From Charina bottae (lineage: Eukaryota; Chordata; Lepidosauria; Squamata; Charinaidae), in the NCBI GenBank assembly GCA_023362775.1, contig JALMGJ010000011.1:25053501-25117500 (forward strand): a stretch of 64,000 bases of DNA. The letters run 5' to 3'. Positions 11,490 to 21,800 of the stretch are shown piece after piece. The notes under the pieces were generated by a model that saw nothing but the letters and a program-made list of their open reading frames with translations, did no database searches and had not been told where the DNA came from. The stretch's first letter is position 1. The number at the start of each line of letters is the position of its first letter. A program made the position numbers and the translations under genes.

Positions 11490-11528
11490 CTCTGAAGATG
11501 CTGGCCACAGATGCTGGCGAAACGTTAA
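11490..11528 (+). ncRNA. Hammerhead-ribozyme-like core of the Penelope element
   Basis: CTGAAGA (11492-11498) fits the conserved CUGANGA box. GCTGGC (11500-11505) and GCTGGC (11513-11518) can pair with two G-U wobbles as stem II. GAAACGTT (11519-11526) supplies GAAA plus a palindromic ACGU, which would allow a dimeric stem III, and the UH site. The extra U before stem II and the poor stem I argue for a weakened copy. Confidence 0.45.
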
Positions 11529-11712
11529 GAACCACAACTTCCAGAACACGGCCACACAGCCCGGAAGACCCACAACAGCCATTGGCAATACATATACTGT
11601 ACGTACCAATCTGGATGCTGCATTCATTTTCACATTTATTCTTCCTGGTGGACTCATAGGAATCTTCACTCATCCCCTTGATGTCTCCTTTTATCTAATA
11701 TAGCTTAACATA

Positions 11713-11738
11713 TGTGTGTGTGTGTGTGTGTGTGTGTG
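11713..11738. repeat. (TG)n microsatellite
   Basis: About 13 TG units between the Penelope element and the hAT MITE region. Confidence 0.95.
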
Positions 11739-11994
11739 GAAAAGTGAACTCACCACCTGGAGTGAGCAGGCATTCTTTCTTCCTGGGATCCAAAGTTTTG
11801 GTGCTACCTGGAAGAAGAGTTAAAACAGTCCCAGCCTCTCCTCAATTGGAGAGTTTGTTTTATAAAAAGGTAACTGAAAACAAGCGTGTGTGTGGATCTG
11901 TCAAGAAAAAGTGTCAGGCCCAGAAGATAGCAGAGACTCAGGAAAGAGAAACCTCCCAATCCAAAGACAAGCACCTCAGCAGTAGTCTCCAGAC

Positions 11995-12265
11995 CAGGGC
12001 TTTCCAAAGTTTTCCTGCGGCGACACACCAACCGCCGTTGGTGTGTTGCCGTGGGAAAACCCGGAAGTGCCACCGTTGCGGCAGTGCGCAAAAACCCAGA
12101 AGCGCTGCTGCCGCTTTTGGTTTTTTGCGCGCCGCCGTTGGTGTGTCGCCGCGGGAAAACCCGGAAGCGCTGATGATGATCAGCGCTTCCGGGTTGTGTG
12201 GCGACACACCAGACTGTGTGTGGCGACACACTTTTGTGTCACGACACACAGTTTGGAAAGCTCTG
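11995..12265. mobile_element. hAT-type MITE
   Basis: A 271-bp GC-rich element with the 8-bp TSD CTCCAGAC (11987-11994 and 12266-12273). Inverted ends are CAGGGCTTTCCAAAGT on the left and, inverted from the right, CAGAGCTTTCCAAACT. Inside are repeated GGCGACACACCA motifs and a GC palindrome (about 12159-12196). It encodes no transposase. TSD length and CAGGG ends fit hAT (Charlie-like). Confidence 0.85.
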
Positions 12266-12273
12266 CTCCAGAC

Positions 12274-14207
12274 AGTGAGAGAAAACTTCAATTCTTGGAG
12301 CTGTAAGACCGCTGAGAGGCATTGCTGAGAGACTGCCGAGGAGGAGCCTGCAACCAGACCAAAGGAAAGCAAATCAAGCCCACTGCATGCAGCAGCCATG
12401 GGGCAGAGCTTTACAAACCAGCTCCAGAACAGAACAGAGGGATGTGAATGCTGTGGGGAGAGGAAAGCCCATTCACAGGTCTATAGTGAGAGAGGTTTTC
12501 ACATGCAAATGGTCTGAGCTTGGCTACAAGAGCTGAAGATTTGGGGGAAAAGCAAAGATTTAAAGAAGAAACAGTTAAGATAAGAAAACATAGTGCTAAC
12601 ATAGGAATAGGAACACAGAAATTGAAATTTATAGATTAAAAAAGAATAGAAGTAGAATAGTTGTAAACTTACAGGAATAGGCAGATAGTAGAATAAGACA
12701 GGAATTTAAGATGGTAGAATAAGATCGGAGTTTAATTTTGAACAATAAAATAGTTTTGTGTGGGAAAAACAAATACAGTCTTTGTGTCTGTGTTCTGTAC
12801 CATATTAAAAAACATCCTCTAACAGTAGGTATAACATTGCTGTGCTGTTCCATACCAACCAGTTCTGAGCAGCATATAATATAAATAAAGAACAAAAAAG
12901 AACAAAACCAAAGAATACCACTGTATAATCCAAAATGGCACCAATTACCAGGGGCAGATCCATATTTTATAGAATCTGAACAATAAGCATATCCTAACTT
13001 TTATGTACTTCCAGAAGTATTTTTAATCATTTGATATAATATTGGACTTACTTCAAGTTTTGTATACTCAAAGTATTTACCCTATTGCTACACTATTTCT
13101 ACAAATCTAGGTAAAGATTTTGGTAATTAAAAAAAATATTGTCTGTGTATGCAACAATTTATATTCAGTTCTTCAGCAGAAACACTCTGAATATCACCAG
13201 GTTGTATTATTAAGCATGACAAAGCAACCTGAATAGTAAAGCAGATAAGGGACATTCTCAACATATTCACATCTCATATTGATTACATACTGATTACAAG
13301 GGAGATAATATCATTGATAATTGTCCAAGCAGAAGGATTCAATTGAAAAAAATCAATGTGTTCATAATGTGTTAAGTCCCCAGCTAAAATAATCTGCCCA
13401 CCTGTCAACCAAAAGATTTGTAAAACAATTCTCTAAACTGTGAGATTTATTTTTATTCAGACCATAAAAATTTATCTAAACTATCTGACCATCTTAATTA
13501 TAAATGACCCAAATTATGTAATGCCGTTCAGTACTCAAAATCTTTTGTTCAACTGTGAAGTTAGAAGATTTCTTAGTAATATTGAAATCCAACTGGCAAT
13601 TTTTGAATATCTGCTTCTGTAACTGCCACATTCTGGCCAAAATATATTTTTATCAGGGACAATATGAAGGGTTTTTCACAAATGCACAAACAATTTAACA
13701 ACTGAAAGCTACAGAATTCAACAGCTTCAGTTTATTTTAAAAATTCCACTTAATTATATCTTTCATACCCAGAAACACATATTCTTATTAAAATATATAT
13801 TTTCCTGGAGTAGAGACTAGATTTAGTTTAAAAAACGCACATACATACATCCAGATCAGGAGTTTCTTTATCAGTCTAATAATCAATTTAAGAAAAAAAC
13901 CCATAATTTGTAAATAAAATATATTAAAAACCTGTAACAGGTATAAAAGAAAATAAAATTAGGGAAGCAACTATAATAATAACTACACCCCCCCATACTT
14001 GTGTTAAAAATCCTTTGTGTTTGTTGAGACCTTCTGAAATAGCCTGAAACATTTTGATATATGTGAGTTCAGCAATCTCTTACTCAATTGTGCTGGTAAA
14101 ATTTGTTTTTGAGATCTATAAGAGAGATCTATAATAGAGTGTCCTAGAAAGTCGAAATGATCTGATATTACTTTGTCCTTGTTTTGAGTCCTGATGTCAA
14201 ACTGGGA
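12274..14207. other. Spacer without recognised gene
   Basis: Right of the hAT MITE. An AATAAA at about 12743, followed by CTTTGTGTCTGTGTTCTG, hints at the end of an old LTR, but no TG..CA borders with a TSD were found. The remainder is AT-rich with no coding signal. Confidence 0.4.
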
Positions 14208-14212
14208 CCCAT

Positions 14213-14677
14213 TGTAAGGATGGAAAATCCAGAGGCAATGGCCGATTGCATCTGGATGCTCCAACCTTACACAGGGTTGATAAGAAAGGAATGTAAAGAA
14301 TGAAGAACAATAGGAGGGTGGGGGGACGGGCAGACCAACAAGGCAGCAGAAGAGTGATTAGACAGCAATTAGCACCTCCAGGGCGAGAGAAACAAAAGCC
14401 CATGGAAAGAACCGACCATCGGCGCTGGCCGGTGCAAAGCAGGAAGGTGGAGGTTGACACAGAATAGAATCGAATTACAAAGAAGAGAAAACAGAACAAA
14501 GAGGGAGGGGCAGGGCGAAATGAGAACTGAATGTTAAAAGAAGGGATCTGAGCAAAGGAGAAGTTATTTGTGGCTTTAATTGAGAATGATACTTGATCTA
14601 ATAAAGAACTTCACATATCCCTCGTGGCTTGTGTTGGAAGTTACTTGGTTTAGATTCTAAAGATCATAAACCTCACA
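14213..14677 (+). mobile_element. Solo LTR (465 bp)
   Basis: Starts TGTAAGGATGG and ends AAACCTCACA, with the 5-bp TSD CCCAT at 14208-14212 and 14678-14682. The polyadenylation signal AATAAA is at about 14600. No internal retroviral sequence is adjacent. Confidence 0.75.
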
Positions 14678-14951
14678 CCCATTAATTCTTTTGTGCAAAG
14701 TTTGGCCTGTTCATCTTACATAGAATTCAGAGGGGCATAGGTGGCAAATGGTGGCATATATCACATTAGAGGAAATGCATGTAAAGGTGTCTCCAATCTT
14801 ATGTATGTGCTTGTCGGAGTCTGTAATGGTGCTGTTGGTATAGATGTGGGGGAAAGAAATCTGTGTCATTCTTGCTTTGCGCTTCAGACCAGGATATTCT
14901 CCACCACCTTGGTTTCATTTTGTTTATTTTCTAGGGAAGTATGATCACTTC

Positions 14952-15278
14952 AAGGGGCGTGGTGGCTCAGCGGGTAAGATGCCAGGCTTGTCGATTGGAA
15001 GATTGCAAGTTTGGAGGTTCAAATCCCTAGTCCTGCATGCGGAGTGAGCTCCCGCACTCGCCGCAGCTCTTGCCAACCTAGCAATTCGAAAGCATGCAAA
15101 TGCAAGTAGATTAATAACTTCGGTGGGTAGGTAACAGCGTTCCGCATGCATCATGCCGGCCACATGACCGTGGAAGCATCTTCGGACAATGCTGGCTTTT
15201 CGGCTATCAAATGGAGATGAGCACCGGCCCCTAGAGTCACGACTGCACAAATGTGCGGGGGGAACCTTTACCTTTTAC
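14952..15278 (+). mobile_element. tRNA-derived SINE, copy 3
   Basis: 327 bp of the same family. The TSD is TATGATCACTTC (14940-14951) and TATGCTCACTTC (15279-15290). The B box has mutated to GGTTCAAATCC. Confidence 0.88.
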
Positions 15279-15335
15279 TATGCTCACTTCCAAACACAGC
15301 ACAGGGCTGCAGCCACACACCACCTCTGTTGCTGT

Positions 15336-15515
15336 GAGCCAGTTTGTTTTAGTGGTTAAGGCACCAGGCTAGAAACCAGGGAAGAGTGCGTTCTACTCCT
15401 GCCCTAGGCACAAAGCTAGCTGGGTTATCTTGGGCCAATAGCTTCTCTCAACCACAGGAAGAAGGAACTGACAAGCCACTTCCCTAAAATGCTACCAAGA
15501 AAATTGTAGGGAACG
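15336..15515 (+). mobile_element. Sauria-type SINE fragment
   Basis: tRNA-like head GAGCCAGTTTGTTTTAGTGG, GTTCTACTCCTGCCCTAGGC and CTAGCTGGGTTATCTTGGGC. The 3' part is lost. Confidence 0.8.
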
Positions 15516-15855
15516 GTCACCAGGTGTCGAAACTGATTTAAAGGCACAAGGCTGTACCTCTGTTGCTGTTGTGTTGCACCACTGACTGCCAAACCGCTGA
15601 TCGGTGCATGGCAGCAGTGATTTGACTCCACCCCCATTGCTAGCTTTCTTCTCATCTTTGGCAGCACCCGTCTTATTGCCTGCTCCACCCTCCCTTTGCT
15701 CTCCAGTTTCTTTTTGTTTTATTTCAAAGAGATACCCTATGATCTAGGCCTGATGACTGGTTCACAGTGATTTCTGAGAGTTTGTTCTCATCAGCTATAA
15801 CTAGCAAGGAATGAAGAAATTAAAAAATGAATGTGCTTTGAGAAAAGGATGCTGG

Positions 15856-17704
15856 GACTTCCAGTGGGAAATGGTGGACTGACCAGCTTTGCTCGTGAGT
15901 TCTGCGAGCAGATCTGGCATTGTGGCAGTTTTTTTGGGGGGCACAGTTTTTTTTTCTTGTAGCCCAGAGCACTTTCTGGATTAAGGAAAATGCTTGGAAT
16001 TTACCCATTTGTACTCCAGATGGTGAGAAGCAGCCAGGAGATCGTGGACAGTGTGCGCGATCGTTCGGTAAGGCTTTGCTGGGAGGCTGGGATTTCACCA
16101 TTTCTGAGCCACGCTGTGAGCCCCTTAAAGGGACAGTAAGCCCTGCCACCCCACTACTTAAACACCCAAGTTTATTTTTAAGATTTTGTATCCTAAGAGA
16201 GGCTTTTTACAGAAAGAAGAAGCAGATTCTCTTAGTGCTTATCGTTATTTCTGGATTTAATTTTTAAGTTTTAAATTACGGCTTGTTTTCCCTTTTAAAG
16301 ATTAAGAAGAAGGACTCAGAGAAAAAAATATCCTCCGGTTGCTATTTTTTATTTTTGAATTTGAAGGACTGATCATTTCCCTACACGTTGGATTTGTTGT
16401 ATGAATCTTTAGTTTTCTGCTCAATTTCTTTGGGAATCTTTGTTAATCTACCTTTCTTTGTGCCAGTCTTATATTGAAGTTTCTTTAGTTTCAATTTCAT
16501 TCGGAAAATTTCATTCATTAACTCATTAACTCCTATCTGTGTGAGTTTAGAAGCTAGAGGGCGCCATAACATACTGCCTGGAAATGGAAGATTTTAAAGA
16601 CATGTTTTCAACCTTCTGTTGTGAGTTTAAGCAGAACTTTAAAGAAACACTCTCAGAATGCCGTCAAGTTATGCTGCAGAACATTTGCGACATTGGGGAA
16701 GAGATTATTTCTAAGATGTACCACCTGGATGTTATGGAAGAAGATAGAGACTCTGGCAAAGAGGAAGATTTTTTTACTGACAGTAAGACTGAAGACTACA
16801 CTTTGGTACTGAACAAGTTAAAACGACAGACTGAGCTGCAGATCACATGGAGAGTTGCAGATTATATGTGGGATTGTTATGGCTTTCTGGGAGATTGTTA
16901 TGAGAAAGAAGAAGCTTTTGCTGATAAGTTTGAATTTCTGAGGGGGGTAATTGGACTGTTTGCTCCTAGCAAGAAAATTTTTTGTTGGAAGGTTTGAATT
17001 ATTAAGGGGGGCAGTTGCGGTGTTTGATTTTTACAAGAGAAATGCCCTGGATGTAATAGGGAGCTATATAAATGCATTGGTATACTTTGAGGTGGGGTAA
17101 AATTAAGAATGTGTAATAGGATGGACAATGAAGTCACAATGACTTAACTTCTCTTTAATGATTTGGATTAAGATTTATTTGGCTTTTCTTAAGGTGTGTT
17201 TGATTTTTATAAGGTTTAATAATAATTGCTTGGTCTTTTAGGTTAATTAGGATTAAGATTGTTGTAGTATTATTAATCATAAAAGCAAACAATTTATATG
17301 TTCTTATAATTTGATTTTTATTATACTAGACAGGAATATATAATAGTGGTGGGAAAGAAATAATTAAATTAATGTTGTTTTATGGGGGAGGGAAGTTGAT
17401 TTAGAGATTTATATAAATATAGATACTTTTTAAATAAGGGGAAAGAGCAATTGCATTAGGGATTTCTATATGTGTTAATGGAAGGATTTATAGAAATAAT
17501 GTGATCTTGGTTTGATGTAGGGTAAGGGATTGATTATGGAAATTGCTGTATATTCTTCCTGTACAAAGTCAGAAGTCACCTTTCTATGTAATTTCTAAAA
17601 TTCTTTTTTCTTGTGTTCTTCACTTTTTTTCTTTTCCTTTTTGTAGTTTTTTGTTTCTTTTTGTAGTTTTTATCCTTGTTATAAAAATTAATAAAATTCT
17701 AAAA
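15856..17704 (+). mobile_element. HAL1-like ORF-bearing non-autonomous retroposon, copy 1
   Basis: A 1849-bp element with a perfect 16-bp TSD, GAGAAAAGGATGCTGG, at 15840-15855 and 17705-17720. It has a leader of about 0.73 kb, one small ORF from 16584, and a T-rich 3' region ending TTAATAAAATTCTAAAA. The 5' terminus, the sequence before the ATG (CTAGAGGGCGCCATAACAT), the ORF and the 3' end all match the copy at 48221-50031. No reverse transcriptase is present. I do not recognise the family; half-LINE elements (HAL1) of mammals are the nearest architecture. Confidence 0.8.
16584..17100 (+). pseudogene. Small ORF of HAL1-like retroposon copy 1, one frameshift
   Basis: ATG at 16584 opens 137 codons ending at TGA 16995-16997. 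Shifting by one base at about 16993 gives a further run to TAA at 17098-17100 ending [10 protein letters not shown], the same ending as copy 2. The shared N-terminus is MED/MEE. The protein is rich in Glu, Lys and aromatic residues; no domain is recognised. It could be an L1 ORF1-type RNA-binding protein, but no RRM or zinc knuckle is visible. Confidence 0.6.
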
Positions 17705-17939
17705 GAGAAAAGGATGCTGGAAAAAAAATAAATGAAATTGAGCAGCAGAGGTTGCAAGATTGTTCTCTGTTACTTAAAACTCGATTCAACTTTTTAAATA
17801 AAAAATTTAAGAATTTTTGGAGAATAGGGGAAATTTATATAAATCAGTAGCTAACAGAGACATTTATTAAATATTCTACACTCCATACAAAGAAATCTAG
17901 ATTTAAAACTTTGACAAAGGATGGAGAGATTTATTTTAA

Positions 17940-18841
17940 TCAGTCCTTTCTTCTTATTAATTGTTCCCTGTTGTTCAGCTCAGCCCTGAACACAATGATG
18001 TAACATTTGGGGGAAAAGATGCAACCCAGAAGCCCAGCACCCGAGGCTAAGATGGAGAAGATCTCGACAGCCACCATGTATTTCCCCTTGGAGCTCAGGT
18101 ATGCTGGGACAAAGGATGACCAAACACTGCAAAAGACCAACATGCTGAAGGTGATGAACTTGGCTTCATTGAAGCTGTCAGGTAACTTCCTGGCAAGAAA
18201 AGCTGTGGTGAAGCTGATAAGAGCCAGGAAACCCATATAGCCAAGGACACAGTGAAACATGGCCACAGAGCCTTCATTACATTGCAGGATACTTTCTTCA
18301 GTCACTGAGGTCATATCAACATCTGGGAAAGGGGGAGCCATTGACAGCCACAAAGTACAGATGCTTGCTTGGATCAGGGAGCAGGAAGCAACAATGGAAT
18401 TGGTTAACTTTTTCCCCACCCACTTCCTCATCCTGGATCCTGGTTTGGTGGCCATAAAAGCCACAACCACTGTGATGGTTTTTGCCAAGATAGAAGAAAC
18501 AGCCACTGAGAAGACCATGCCAAAAGTTATTTGTCGGAGAAGACAGGTCACTTTTCCAGGCTGTCCAATGAATAGTAGCACTGAAAGGAAGCAGAGCAGG
18601 AGGGAGGAGAGGAGAATGTAGGTCAGGTCCCGGTTGTTAGCTTTGACTATGGGAGTGTTGTGGTTCCTCATAAATACACTTAGCACAATAACTGTGGTCA
18701 AAGAAAAGGAAAGCGCAAAAGAGGCTAAACTGATCCCTAAAGGTTCTTCATAAGACAAGAAATTAATAATTTTGGGAATACAGAAATCCCTTTTCTTGTT
18801 GGGATAGTTTTTCTCTTTGCATCTAGAACATTCATTTCTGT
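17940..18841 (-). CDS. V2R: V2R-B exon 6 (seven-transmembrane domain)
   Basis: 902 nt from acceptor TTTCTTTCAG to TGA at 17940-17942. It supplies the last three linker cysteines, seven hydrophobic segments and the short tail [11 protein letters not shown]. Predicted intracellular motifs [18 protein letters not shown] and [15 protein letters not shown] mark it as V2R/CaSR-like family C. It is intact. Confidence 0.97.
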
Positions 18842-21800
18842 CTGAAAGAAAAGAAGATACATGATGTTAATCTAACAAGCATATCACATATCATAAATAC
18901 AAAAAAAATGCCATTTTTGTAGTTCTAAGGGAAACTTAGATTATTAAGATTTTGATATGGAAAGCCTCCAGAGATCACAGGAGCCAGCTAAATTTGGCTG
19001 ACACCAAACCATTTTTCCACATTTTTTCAGATTTTATCAAGAATTAAAGTTAGATTTTATGTAAGCACTAAATATGAGACCAAAGGCATGCTAAATCTAT
19101 TTTTGTTGTTCAGTCGTTTAGTTGTGTCCGACTCTTCGTGACCTCATAGACCATAGCACGCCAGGCCTTCCTGTCCTCCACTGTCTCTTGGAGTTTACTC
19201 AAATTCATGTTCATTACATCGGTGATGCTATCTAACCATCTCATCCTCTGCCGTCCCCTTCTCCTTTTGCCTTCAGTCTTTCCCAGCATCAGGGTCTTTT
19301 CCAGTGAGTCCTCCTTTCGCATTAGGTGGCCAAAGTATTTGAGCTTCAGCTTCACTATCTGTCCTTCCAATGAGCAGTCAGGGTTGATTTCCTTTAGGAT
19401 TGACTGATTTGACCTCCTTGCAGTCCAAGGGACTCTCAAGAGTCTTCTCCAGCACCACAGCTCAAAAGCATCAATTCTTCGGCGCTCAGCCTTCCTTATG
19501 GTCCAACTCTCACAGCCATACATTACTACTGGAAAAACCATAGCTTGAACTATATGGACCTTTGTCGGCAAGGTGATGTCTTTGCTTTTTAATATGCTGT
19601 CTAGGTTTGCCCTAGCTTTCCTCCCAAGGAGCAAGCATCTTTTAATTTCATGGCTGCAGTCACCGTCTGCGGTGATCTTGGAGCCCAAGAAAATAAAATC
19701 TGTCACTGCTTCCATTTCTTCCCCTTCTATTTGCCAGGAAGTGATGGGACCAGATGCCATGATCTGGGTTTTTTTAATGTTGAGTTTCAAGCCAGCTTTT
19801 GCACTCTCCTCTTTCACCCTCATCAAGAGGCTCTTTAGTTCCTCTTCACTTTCTGCCATTAGGGTGGTATCGTCTGCATATCTGAGGTTGTTGATATTTC
19901 TCCCGGCAGTCTAAACTCCGGCTTGTGATTCATCCAGCCCGGCATTTCTCATGATGGACTCTGCATATAAGTTAAATAAGCAGGGTGATAATATACAGCC
20001 TTGTCGTACTCCTTTCCCAATTTTGAACCAGTCGGTTGTTCCATGTCCGGTTCTAACTGTTGCTTCTTGACCCACATACAGGTTTCTCAGGAGACAGGTA
20101 AGGTGGTCTGGTACTCCCATCTCTTTAAGAATTTGCCACAGTTTGTTGTGATCCACACAATCAAAGGCTTTAGCGTAGTCAATGAAGCAGAAGTAGATAT
20201 TTTTCTGGAACATTCTTGCTTTTTCCGTGATCCAGCGAATGTTGGCAATCTGATCTCTAGTTCCTCTGCCTCTTCGAAACCCAGCTTGCACTTCTGGTAG
20301 TTCTCGGTTCACATACTGCTGAAGCCTAGCTTGTAGGATTTTGAGCATAACCTTGCTAGCATGTGAAATGAGCGCAATTGTACGGTAGTTTGAACATTCT
20401 TTGGCATTGCCTTTCTTTGGAATTGGAAGGTAAACTGACCTTTTCCAATCCTGTGGCCACTGTTGAGTTTTCCAAATTTGTTGGCATATTGAGTGCAGCA
20501 CTTTAACAGCATCATCCTTTAGGATTTTAAATAGCTCAGCTGGGATACTGTCTTCTCCGCTAGCTTTGTTGTTAGTAATGCTTCCTAAGGCCCACTTGAC
20601 TTCACTCTCTAGGATGTCCGGCTCAAGGTCAGTGACCACACCATCGTATTTATCAGGGATATTAAGATCTTTCTTGTATAGTTCTTCTGTGTATTCTTGC
20701 CACCTCTTCTTAATCTCTTCTGCTTCTGTTGGGTCCCTGCCTTTTTTGTCCTTTATCATGCCCATCTTTGCACAAAACTTTCCCTTGATATCTCCAATTT
20801 TCTTGAAGAGATCTCTAGTCTTCCCCATTCTATTGTTTTCCTTGATTTCTTTGCATTGTTCATTTAAGAAGGCCTTCTTATCTCTCCTTGCTATTCTCTG
20901 GAAATCTGCATTCAGTTGGTTATATCTTTCCCTTTCTCCCTTGCCTTTTGCTTCCCTTCTTTCCTCAGCTATTTGTAAAGCCTCATCAGTCAGCCACTTT
21001 GCTTTCTTGCATTTCTTTTTCTTTGGGATGGTTTTAGTTGCTGCCTCCTGTACAATGTTACGAACCTCCATCCATAGTTCTTCAGGCACTCTGTCTACCA
21101 GATCTAATCCTTTAAATCTATTCCTCACCTCCACTGTATATTCATAAGGGATATGATTTAGGTCATACCTGAGTGGTCTAGTGGTTTTCTCTACGTTCTT
21201 CAATTTAAGGCTAAATTTTGCGATAAGAAGCTCATGATCCGAGCCACAGTCAGCTCCAGGTCTTGTTTTTGCTGATTTTATAGAGCTTCTCCATCTTTGG
21301 CTGCAAAGTATATAATCAATCTGATTTTGGTATTGACCATCTGGTGATGTCCATGTGTAGAGTCGTCTCTTGTGTTGTTGGAAAAGAGTGTTTGCTATGA
21401 CCAGCGTGTTCTCTTGACAAAACTCTATTAGCCTTTGCCCTGCTTCATTTTGTACTCCGAGGCCGAACTTGCCTGTTATTCCGGTTATTTTTTGACTTCC
21501 TACTTTAGCATTCCAGTCCCCTATGATGAAAAGGACATCTTTTTTTGGTGTTAGTTCTAGAAGGTGTTGTAGGTCTTCATAGAACCGGTCAACTTCAGCT
21601 TCTTCGGCATCAGTGGTTGGGGCATAGACTTGGATTACTGTGATGTTGAATGGTTTGCCTTGGATTCGAACTGAAAGCATTCTGTCGTTTTTGAGGTTGT
21701 ACCCCAGTACTGCCTTTCCCACTCTTTTATTGACTATGAGAGCTACTCCATTTCTTCTAAGGGATTCTTGCCCAGAGAATTCAGTCTCCTGAATTAAATT

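Larger units (their letters stand above)
11002..11590 (+). mobile_element. Penelope-like element, 3' part
   Basis: A 5'-truncated Penelope-like retroelement: the end of the coding region with its GIY-YIG endonuclease, then a 3' region with GAAGATGCTGGCCACAGATG, CTGGCGAAACGTTAAGAACC and the tail ending ACCCACAACAGCCATTG. A short near-tandem repeat (AACTAACATT at about 10972 and 10994) marks its left border. Confidence 0.8.

Noticed and set aside
11714..12399. Overlapping 140-200-codon frames on both strands
   Set aside because: They run through the GC-rich hAT MITE and its flanks in several frames, with no start context or recognisable domain.
11713..12830. Possible LTR retroelement around the hAT MITE, with AATAAA near 12743
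   Set aside because: No TG..CA borders with a direct repeat could be found, and no gag, pol or primer-binding site is convincing.
14197..14499. Minus-strand 100-codon ORF
   Set aside because: Lies within the solo LTR at 14213-14677 and shows no domain.
18007..18621. Plus-strand ORFs opposite V2R-B exon 6 (and 47004-47618 opposite V2R-C exon 6)
   Set aside because: They are antisense shadows of the conserved exon; they recur in both genes only because the sense strand is conserved.
19207..21147. Plus-strand ORFs of 60-190 codons
   Set aside because: Antisense shadows of the BovB endonuclease/RT frame.
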